From Bryobacterales bacterium (GTDB lineage Bacteria; Cyanobacteriota; Vampirovibrionia; Obscuribacterales; Obscuribacteraceae): 6,589 bases of DNA. The position numbers were made by a program, and so were the translations under genes. The notes beneath the pieces were generated by a model. That model was not told where the DNA came from. It did no database searches and worked only from the letters and a program-made list of their open reading frames with translations. Within the stretch, counting starts at the first letter, position 1, and every line of letters starts with the position of its first letter. Location of the stretch: NCBI GenBank assembly GCA_903970295.1, contig CAJCHQ010000074.1:1-6589 (forward strand), read 5' to 3'. Below, piece after piece: positions 1 through 4,359 of this stretch.

Positions 1-81
1 CATAAACAGGCACATAGAGAAAACGACGAGCCGCTGCAGAAATGTGCAGCGACCCGTTCCGAAAAATCGCATGATCTTCAT
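1..81 (-). CDS. Start of a secreted or membrane protein, truncated by the window edge
   Basis: Only the first 27 codons are present; the frame is open to the window edge. The ATG (79-81) has a strong Shine-Dalgarno site, AGGAAGGA on the minus strand (88-95), six bases upstream. The peptide begins MKIMRFFGTGRC and continues into LQRLVVFSMCLFM: basic residues followed by a hydrophobic stretch, as in a signal peptide or first membrane helix. A Cys at residue 24 lies in the hydrophobic part, but too little follows to test for a lipobox. It starts 21 bases after the stop of the 196-residue gene and is probably co-transcribed with it. No function can be assigned from this fragment. That this is a real gene start is well supported; export is an inference. 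Confidence 0.7.
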   Translation of the reverse strand, partial: MKIMRFFGTGRCTFLQRLVVFSMCLFM

Positions 82-102
82 ATCAAGTCCTTCCTGAATC
101 TG

Positions 103-693
103 CTATAGCGCTCCATCCTTGAGGTTGCGAAAAAAATCCGGGCTGCCTACCATCTGCAAATGCCGTTTTCTCTCGGCGGCTGTGATCGGCGGCAGTTGCT
201 CGAAGCGCTGCCAATCTTCAGCGCTATAACCGCGATATTCCGCCACCATCTCCACAATAATTTCCTCCACTTTGGTTTTGACGGTCGGATAGATTTTGAT
301 CGCCCTGGTAGGACGGCGGCATACCTGCGCTAGAATCGCCGAATAGTAGTTTTGTACTCGTTCATAGGTTCGTGAAGCGAGGTCGTCTCTGGCAATTGCT
401 CGCTCGATGCCTTCTTGTTTCAAGTGAAGATCGAACAGGCAATGCTGCACGGTCGATGCATTGCCGCAGGAATGCGATGCATGTACGGCGTCAATCGCCC
501 GAGCATGTTCCGATTGAGCAACAACCAGGGCCGCAGGATTGGTTTGCAAAGCAACTTCCTGGGCTGCTCGCCATGATTCGAGATCGGCTTGATGGCGGAT
601 CGTCTCAACGAAGTCCTTGCCGCGATAATGCCGATGCAAGAACCAGGAAATAGCGATAGCCATTGAGATCATTACCACGATGAGAATTTGCAT
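103..693 (-). CDS. Hypothetical protein with one N-terminal membrane anchor
   Basis: I do not recognise this 196-residue protein. Residues 2-19 (QILIVVMISMAIAISWFL) form one hydrophobic segment followed by a basic stretch (HRHYRGK). By the positive-inside rule the rest may lie in the cytoplasm, though an uncleaved anchor of the other topology is not excluded. The remainder is mostly hydrophilic and probably helical, with Cys at 76, 85 and 125; Cys76 and Cys85 sit in a short HASHSCG...QHC segment with several His. A motif near the C-terminus, roughly PPITAAERKRHLQ (168-180), reads like a helical cap. The start ATG (691-693) has AAAGGA at 699-704 on the minus strand, five bases away. It lies 28 bases after the hydroxylase-like gene and 21 before the next start, so the three are likely an operon. 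Its role may be linked to that membrane enzyme, but this rests on position only. Confidence 0.75.
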   Translation of the reverse strand: MQILIVVMISMAIAISWFLHRHYRGKDFVETIRHQADLESWRAAQEVALQTNPAALVVAQSEHARAIDAVHASHSCGNASTVQHCLFDLHLKQEGIERAIARDDLASRTYERVQNYYSAILAQVCRRPTRAIKIYPTVKTKVEEIIVEMVAEYRGYSAEDWQRFEQLPPITAAERKRHLQMVGSPDFFRNLKDGAL

Positions 694-721
694 AGTATTC
701 CTTTCTTCGATACGATCAACT

Positions 722-1462
722 TCAATTGCCAGAATTTGGTTGAGCTTTCAAGCTCCGAGCCAGCTTCAGAGAGTTGCCGGCATATTTTCTGGAGAGAAAT
801 TCCCGCCTGCTCACAGCTTCTTTTCGGCGAGTGTGTTCGAGTGCCGCAGCTTCTTGCTCGCCAGCCCGGGCGTAGGTGCCAAGAATCCAATCCCAGAGAG
901 GAAACAGGGCGTTGTAATTCTTACCAGGATACAAGTGGTGGACGAAGTGATACTCCTCCCAATAGCTGAAAAATGGTGTCCTGCGAATAAAGCGGCCTTC
1001 GTTCACATGCATCTCGATATGAACAGCGCTCCAGACCCGATTGTGAATGATGATCCCGAGGCAGAACAGGACCGCAATTCCACGATCGAGCAGATAAAGC
1101 GGACCGCCGATCACCACTACTACAGCCAGCGTGCTCCTGTATTTGATGACGAGGTTGAAGACACGCCAGAGAATGTTCGGCTCCCAGTTGAAAACGTCGT
1201 AAGCTTTGTGATGGTGGATTACGGCGTGGTCGTGAAAAATCTTGTCGAGCAATTTAACACGGGGAAATTGGGTTGAGAGCCATCTGGTGTGCTGGAGATA
1301 GCGGTGCGCCGAGTATTCGATCAATGAGATTAGCGAGTAAGCAACAGCTATTCGCAGAAGCCACGGCAGCGCAATCAAAGCTGAATGCAGAAGCGTATGT
1401 ATTCGCTCACCAAGAGTGAGCAATAAAGTAATGAAATCAGCAAAGTTTGTGTCCGGCATCAT
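722..1462 (-). CDS. Fatty acid hydroxylase / sterol desaturase family membrane protein
   Basis: A 246-residue integral membrane protein of the fatty acid hydroxylase superfamily, whose members use two irons held by clustered histidines and O2 to hydroxylate or desaturate lipids. Counting from the ATG at 1460-1462, the clusters are HRYLQH (53-58), HDHAVIHHH (77-85), HIEMH (148-152) and HFVHH (172-176), in the usual order. The family's closing signature is also present (PGKNYNALFPLWDWILGTYA, 179-198). Hydrophobic segments lie around residues 25-50 and 110-140, leaving the histidines on the cytoplasmic face as in relatives. The C-terminal 45 residues are basic and hydrophilic. The frame extends two codons further to a TTG (1466-1468); I prefer the ATG because AGAAAG lies six bases upstream of it. 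The substrate (fatty acid, sterol, hopanoid, carotenoid or ether lipid) cannot be read from sequence. It leads the minus-strand operon. Confidence 0.9.
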   Translation of the reverse strand: MMPDTNFADFITLLLTLGERIHTLLHSALIALPWLLRIAVAYSLISLIEYSAHRYLQHTRWLSTQFPRVKLLDKIFHDHAVIHHHKAYDVFNWEPNILWRVFNLVIKYRSTLAVVVVIGGPLYLLDRGIAVLFCLGIIIHNRVWSAVHIEMHVNEGRFIRRTPFFSYWEEYHFVHHLYPGKNYNALFPLWDWILGTYARAGEQEAAALEHTRRKEAVSRREFLSRKYAGNSLKLARSLKAQPNSGN

Positions 1463-1477
1463 GTCCAACTTTCTGGG

Positions 1478-1494
1478 AGGTCTGGGTTAGACCT
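1478..1494 (-). promoter_or_regulatory. Hairpin in the leader of the hydroxylase-like gene
   Basis: AGGTCT and AGACCT form a perfect 6-bp inverted repeat around a 5-base loop. On the minus strand it ends about 15 bases before the ATG and just ahead of the AGAAAG ribosome binding site. It could influence translation initiation, but a stem this short can arise by chance. Confidence 0.3.
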
Positions 1495-1716
1495 TCGGGG
1501 TTGAGGGCTCAAATGTCCCGTTTCAAGTCGTGCGCGCTAAACCTGCCGCCATCGATACCGCCTGTAGTGCACACGCAAAATAGTAACTTCGGCTTGGGGC
1601 GAAGCTAGCTGGCGTTATTTTTCGGTCGGGCTTGTCGGTTACGCGATATAAAAATCTGCTTGAGGAATTACTGGTTCAAAGAACTTGCATTACAGCTAAC
1701 ATAAGCGATCAGTGTC

Positions 1717-1746
1717 TTGACAGGTACTTCAGCGCGAATTTATGAC
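1717..1746 (+). promoter_or_regulatory. Sigma70-like promoter candidate facing the peptide gene
   Basis: A perfect -35 hexamer TTGACA (1717-1722) is followed after 18 bases by TATGAC (1741-1746), which matches four of six -10 positions including the key second A. Predicted transcription start is near 1753, giving a leader of about 380 bases before the ATG at 2132. A weaker alternative, TTGAGA (1940-1945) with an 18-base spacer and TAGACT (1964-1969), would give a leader of about 155 bases and overlaps the inverted repeat at 1939-1959. Which one is used cannot be decided from sequence. Confidence 0.45.
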
Positions 1747-1847
1747 ATCTACCTGGCCCGGATACGACCGGCCTGCCCCAGAAGTTGCAAAGTGGACAGG
1801 TTTGATTATCGCGATCAGCGCTAGTTGTAAGACTGTGTGTAGCACCG

Positions 1848-1875
1848 GTCTTGAATCACAACCGCTTTTCAAGAC
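1848..1875 (+). repeat. 8-bp inverted repeat, hairpin or operator candidate
   Basis: GTCTTGAA (1848-1855) and TTCAAGAC (1868-1875) are exact reverse complements separated by 12 bases. As RNA this is an 8-bp stem; as DNA it resembles a dyad operator. A third copy of the core GTCTTGA overlaps the TTGACA -35 box at 1714-1720. Confidence 0.4.
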
Positions 1876-1938
1876 GCCCATACAATCAGTCACGACTGTT
1901 GTCAGGAATTGCAGTAGATATATTTCAGGTTCTTATGG

Positions 1939-1959
1939 GTTGAGATAGATCTTCTCAAC
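1939..1959 (+). repeat. 7-bp inverted repeat upstream of the peptide gene
   Basis: GTTGAGA (1939-1945) and TCTCAAC (1953-1959) are exact reverse complements around TAGATCT, with one extra G-U pair possible outside. It also covers the alternative -35 box TTGAGA, so it could be an operator or a leader hairpin. Confidence 0.35.
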
Positions 1960-2025
1960 TTCATAGACTCATCTCTGTTATCTGTTCGTGTTTCACTGAG
2001 TCTACTTCCCGAAAACCAAATTATT

Positions 2026-2065
2026 ACTTCGCGGCGTTTTACCCCAGCTTACTAAGCCGCGAGGT
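2026..2065 (+). promoter_or_regulatory. Strong leader stem-loop before the peptide gene
   Basis: ACTTCGCGGC (2026-2035) pairs with GCCGCGAGGT (2056-2065): ten consecutive pairs, one of them G-U, mostly G-C, around a 20-base loop. It ends 55 bases before the Shine-Dalgarno site (GAGG, 2122-2125). No U-run follows, so it is not a terminator. It may stabilise the mRNA 5' end or act as a control element. No known riboswitch class was recognised. Confidence 0.5.
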
Positions 2066-2131
2066 GGTCTGACTGTTGTCGGAATGGACTCGCACGCACA
2101 GTGACATCAACCCAACAGAGAGAGGTGTAAC

Positions 2132-2371
2132 ATGACTACTCAAGCCAAACCCACGCCGGGCGCAGTCGCTCTCGCCACGGCAACCGATCAGGCCACAAGC
2201 AACGCCGGTCCCAACACGTCTGCCACTGCCGCCGTTTCCATCACCAACACCGTTGTCGCCGCCGGCGCCGATGGCAAGGTCCAGAAGACAATCGTCAAGG
2301 ACACTGCCAGCGTCACGCTCTGCAACGAGACCGGCACTCCCCAAGAGGCCACTGGTGGTTGCAGCTGCTAA
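2132..2371 (+). CDS. Small Thr/Ala-rich peptide with a Cys-Ser-Cys C-terminus
   Basis: I do not recognise this 79-residue peptide. AGAGAGGTG lies just upstream, with GAGG (2122-2125) six bases from the ATG. About two fifths of the residues are Ala or Thr, with few charges in the first 45 residues. Residues 35-63 alternate hydrophobic and polar residues (for example VSITNTVV and KTIVKDTASVTL) and look beta-prone. There are three cysteines, all near the end: Cys64 in TLCNETG, and Cys77 and Cys79 in the terminal GGCSC. There is no signal peptide or membrane segment. Third codon positions are strongly C/G-rich (GCC, ACC, GTC, AAG) compared with the flanking genes, which suggests high expression. 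Its own terminator follows at 2452-2481. Possible roles are a precursor of a modified peptide, a small metal- or thiol-binding protein, or a structural protein; none is demonstrated, and no canonical peptide-maturation enzyme is adjacent. Confidence 0.75.
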   Translation: MTTQAKPTPGAVALATATDQATSNAGPNTSATAAVSITNTVVAAGADGKVQKTIVKDTASVTLCNETGTPQEATGGCSC

Positions 2372-2451
2372 GTCGCGCTGAGCCCTCCACCGCCTAGTTA
2401 TCACCGACAGTCGCACCGCATCGTCACTGAGTTTGCACAACCACTCTCAGT

Positions 2452-2481
2452 CCGGGCGGTGTCGACTGTTCGGTTTTTTTT
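2452..2481 (+). terminator. Factor-independent terminator after the peptide gene
   Basis: CCGGGCGGT (2452-2460) pairs with ACTGTTCGG (2465-2473) over nine positions, three of them G-U, around a GTCG loop. Eight T residues follow immediately (2474-2481). It lies 80 bases after the peptide stop and 68 before the phosphatase start. The G-U pairs make it moderate rather than strong, so some read-through into the next gene is plausible. Confidence 0.8.
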
Positions 2482-2507
2482 CAGGCATCCGCACCACAGC
2501 TCTCGGC

Positions 2508-2531
2508 AGCACCACCTATGGTGGCACTGCT
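2508..2531 (+). promoter_or_regulatory. Hairpin upstream of the phosphatase ribosome binding site
   Basis: CCACC (2512-2516) pairs with GGTGG (2520-2524) around TAT, and AGCA (2508-2511) pairs with TGCT (2528-2531) after a 3-base bulge. It ends nine bases before the GAGGGAG ribosome binding site. It could affect translation of the phosphatase or protect a processed 5' end. The short loop and bulge keep confidence low. Confidence 0.3.
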
Positions 2532-2549
2532 CGGGCTCGCGAGGGAGTT

Positions 2550-3599
2550 ATGACTACCACACGCACAACAAACCTGCTGAAGAAAACCAGACGTAAACTC
2601 TACGAAATCGCCGGAGGCAGTCGCGAGAGCGGTGATGTTATGACTTCTCGTCTCCTCACCTCACAACGCACAGCCTATTTCCGTTCTCCCCACTTTCGAG
2701 CCTGGGTAGCTGCTGAAAATGCCGCTGGTCGACTGGTTTTGTGGTTGAAGGACCTCGACAAGACACAAGCATCTGGTGACGCATTCACTTTCTTCTTCAA
2801 GTGGCGCATCGACAACAATGCTTTCACCCCATCACAGCTCGCGTCCATCTCCACATGGATCGCTCAACATCCTGAACTGCCGCCCGATGTGCTTGCCTCA
2901 GCTAGCCAGCCAATCACGCCCCACGATCTGTTCAAACACTGGCAAAAGAAAGAGGCGGGTGGTAGCGGCATCGGCTTGCTCGACCTGTACAGAATCTACT
3001 GGCTAACGCAAGTGGGTCTGACCAGGGAAGAGAAGCGGGATCAGGTTGGCCGATTTGCCCAAGCGTTCGCGGACCGAGTTTTCCTTGGTGTTCCCGAAGA
3101 AAATCAAGCGCTGACGGATGCAGGCGTGGAGGTCGTTATCGTCTCGAATGGTGACCAGGAATTGCTCACGGCTATCGCTCCCGTCTTGAAAATCAAACCG
3201 GAAAATGTAGTCGGCTCGAACCTTCTCTACGGAGATGACGGACGGGCAACGGGAAGCAACCACATCTACGACATCGGAGATGATGTCTGGCTCCCCAGAC
3301 CACAGCCGGGAAAGATACTCAGCTTCCACTGGTGGTTGCATGAGAATCGTGAACGCTTTGGTTGGAAATACATCAACGACGACAATTTCGTCATTGCCGG
3401 TCGGGACGGTGATTCTGCCTCCGCCGATGGCGGCATGATGATCTACGGTCAGCCGCCTGCCATTGGCAATTTCATGATAGACACTCCCTGTGAGCCTGAC
3501 CGACTGCTGAAGTTCCAGGCTGTGGCAAAGAAATACGGTTTCGGCCACTTCTTTACTCTAGTCCAGAGCGCGTCGAACCTAGGCAGCATACCGGAATAA
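2550..3599 (+). CDS. Divergent HAD-superfamily phosphatase
   Basis: A 349-residue protein with the haloacid dehalogenase (HAD) core, which usually transfers phosphate through an aspartyl-phosphate intermediate with Mg2+. Motif I is LKDLDKT (66-72), with nucleophile Asp68 and acid/base Asp70; the usual Gly before Thr is Lys. Motif II is VVIVSNG (195-201) with Ser199. Motif III Lys may be Lys255 in QPGK. Motif IV is GRDGDSASAD (284-293), fitting the GDxxxxD form. Residues 80-185 between motifs I and II form a large, probably helical cap, as in phosphoserine-phosphatase-like members. The first 60 residues are basic and outside the core. I chose the ATG at 2550 because GAGGGAG precedes it and because the longer frame from 2433 runs through the terminator; the ATG at 2640 is also possible. 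The 149-residue gene follows 31 bases later, probably co-transcribed. The substrate is unknown. Confidence 0.8.
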   Translation: MTTTRTTNLLKKTRRKLYEIAGGSRESGDVMTSRLLTSQRTAYFRSPHFRAWVAAENAAGRLVLWLKDLDKTQASGDAFTFFFKWRIDNNAFTPSQLASISTWIAQHPELPPDVLASASQPITPHDLFKHWQKKEAGGSGIGLLDLYRIYWLTQVGLTREEKRDQVGRFAQAFADRVFLGVPEENQALTDAGVEVVIVSNGDQELLTAIAPVLKIKPENVVGSNLLYGDDGRATGSNHIYDIGDDVWLPRPQPGKILSFHWWLHENRERFGWKYINDDNFVIAGRDGDSASADGGMMIYGQPPAIGNFMIDTPCEPDRLLKFQAVAKKYGFGHFFTLVQSASNLGSIPE

Positions 3600-3630
3600 A
3601 CTCCTCCACTAACCAACGAGGTTTGATACC

Positions 3631-4080
3631 ATGACCCTCGACAAAATCACTGCTAATTTTGACGCCATCGACGAACGACCAGCCGGCTCACGAAATAACT
3701 TCATCGGTTCCGGCACGATCTTGCCAGTGCTCGTCAATCAGATCGTTCGATTGGCATTGCTGGAAGGCGGCGAGCGCATCGTCTCTTTTGCGGATGTGAC
3801 TGTCATTCCCGACCTCATGCAATTCACGCGCTTCGGACCGGCCCTTGGCTGGACTTTGCGTTTGGGTGAAACGATAATCCATACGGATAGCATGAGCATT
3901 ACCTGTGATGATCACATCGACGGAAAGGCGACTTTGTATCTCACCCGCGAAGGCAAGATGGAAGTGCCGGTCATTCGTCTGGTCGGATTCGACGAGCAGA
4001 CCGGCGAACATCAAATCGAGCTTTCCACGTGCGTCGAACCAGTCGCACTATCGCAAGAGCGCCTGATGACCGCAGCCTGA
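3631..4080 (+). CDS. Hypothetical 149-residue protein paired with the HAD phosphatase
   Basis: I do not recognise this protein. It has no signal peptide or clear transmembrane segment; the hydrophobic stretch ILPVLVNQIVRLALLE (30-45) is amphipathic enough to be a buried helix. From residue 48 onward the pattern is beta-rich (RIVSFADVTVIP, GWTLRLGETIIHT, ATLYLTREG, MEVPVIRLVGF, HQIELST), suggesting a small beta-barrel or sandwich of about 100 residues. Cysteines lie at 92 and 134, and an acidic CDDHID segment at 92-97. GAGG (3618-3621) precedes the ATG by nine bases. It lies 31 bases after the phosphatase stop, and a strong terminator follows 27 bases after its own stop, so it closes that transcript. 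A partner or substrate-handling role beside the phosphatase is inferred from position only. Confidence 0.75.
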   Translation: MTLDKITANFDAIDERPAGSRNNFIGSGTILPVLVNQIVRLALLEGGERIVSFADVTVIPDLMQFTRFGPALGWTLRLGETIIHTDSMSITCDDHIDGKATLYLTREGKMEVPVIRLVGFDEQTGEHQIELSTCVEPVALSQERLMTAA

Positions 4081-4107
4081 CTTGGATGGCGCGCTCTTAC
4101 CTGAAGA

Positions 4108-4140
4108 CTGCAGAGGGTGGGCAACCGCCCTTTGCAGTTT
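4108..4140 (+). terminator. Strong terminator with a GCAA tetraloop
   Basis: CTGCAGAGGGTGG (4108-4120) pairs with CCGCCCTTTGCAG (4125-4137) over 13 positions, two of them G-U, closed by GCAA, a GNRA-type tetraloop. TTT follows directly, then a pyrimidine-rich tract with interspersed T residues. It ends the phosphatase/149-residue transcript and separates it from the debranching enzyme. The U-run is short, but the stem is exceptionally stable. Confidence 0.8.
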
Positions 4141-4141
4141 C

Positions 4142-4167
4142 TCTCTGTTCTCTGTCTCTGTTCTCTG
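4142..4167 (+). repeat. Perfect tandem duplication of a 13-bp unit
   Basis: TCTCTGTTCTCTG occurs twice back to back (4142-4154 and 4155-4167) directly after the terminator. The unit is itself built from CTCTG/TCTG steps, so replication slippage is the simplest origin. Two similar AT-rich blocks follow, CAATTTTTCG (4168-4177) and CAATTTTTTCG (4181-4191). Confidence 0.7.
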
Positions 4168-4303
4168 CAATTTTTCGTTTCAATTTTTTCGCTCTTATTT
4201 ACTACATTATATCGCAGATACAAGTCTCGCGCCATTGTTCCACGCACAGGCCACCAATTGGCACGAGCGGAACCATTTCTCACTGCTTATCGACTAAAGG
4301 GAG

Positions 4304-4330
4304 TTGAATTGCCGTTCGGCTCGCTAGAAT
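4304..4330 (+). promoter_or_regulatory. Weak promoter candidate for the debranching enzyme
   Basis: TTGAAT (4304-4309) and TAGAAT (4325-4330) match sigma70 hexamers but are only 15 bases apart, shorter than the preferred 17. Transcription would start near 4337, giving a leader of about 23 bases. The AT-rich stretch 4168-4216, with TTATAT at 4207-4212, is an alternative promoter area. Confidence 0.3.
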
Positions 4331-4359
4331 GAGATTGTCCCGAGAGCCCACAGACAGAA

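Larger units (their letters stand above)
1463..2131. other. Divergent intergenic region with promoter and hairpins, no convincing gene
   Basis: About 670 bases separate the minus-strand operon from the plus-strand peptide gene. A possible 68-codon frame at 1742-1948 lacks a ribosome binding site, begins inside the promoter candidate and has no family resemblance, so I treat it as non-coding. The stretch contains a hairpin in the leader of the hydroxylase-like gene (1478-1494), a plus-strand promoter candidate (1717-1746) and inverted repeats at 1848-1875, 1939-1959 and 2026-2065. No clear minus-strand promoter for the left operon was found; the AT-rich TATAAAAA at 1647-1654 is the most likely area. 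The motif GTCTTGA occurs at 1714-1720 (overlapping the -35 box) and 1848-1854, and inverted at 1869-1875, a layout compatible with a regulator site. Confidence 0.6.

Noticed and set aside
372..653. 93-codon plus-strand frame antisense to the 196-residue gene
   Set aside because: The opposite strand has a good ribosome binding site, an N-terminal membrane segment and operon spacing; this frame has none of these.
680..1276. 198-codon plus-strand frame
   Set aside because: It is antisense to the hydroxylase-like gene, whose histidine clusters and family signature are unmistakable, and also to the start of the 196-residue gene.
1568..1621. Hairpin CTTCG/CGAAG followed by a T-rich stretch, as a plus-strand terminator
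   Set aside because: The stem is only 5 bp, the T-rich stretch starts 12 or more bases after it, and no plus-strand gene lies upstream to need a terminator.
1705..1818. Repeated 8-mer GCGATCAG (1705-1712 and 1811-1818)
   Set aside because: A few repeated 8-mers are expected by chance in a region this size, and the copies have no special placement.
1742..1948. 68-codon plus-strand frame in the divergent region
   Set aside because: It has no ribosome binding site, begins inside the -10 area of the best promoter candidate, spans an inverted repeat and has no protein-like pattern I recognise.
2039..2440. 133-codon minus-strand frame covering the peptide gene
   Set aside because: It is Gly/Arg-rich antisense reading of a C/G-biased gene, runs through the leader stem, and the plus-strand peptide has a clear ribosome binding site and terminator.
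2433..2549. 39-residue N-terminal extension of the phosphatase
   Set aside because: The extension would be encoded by the terminator stem and T-run at 2452-2481, and the ATG at 2550 has a good ribosome binding site.
3003..3548. 181-codon minus-strand frame
   Set aside because: It is antisense to the HAD phosphatase, whose catalytic motifs are intact on the plus strand.
4029..4332. Several overlapping 70-90 codon frames across the terminator and debranching-enzyme leader
   Set aside because: They read through the terminator hairpin and repetitive pyrimidine tract, giving low-complexity Ser/Leu/Phe strings in all three frames.
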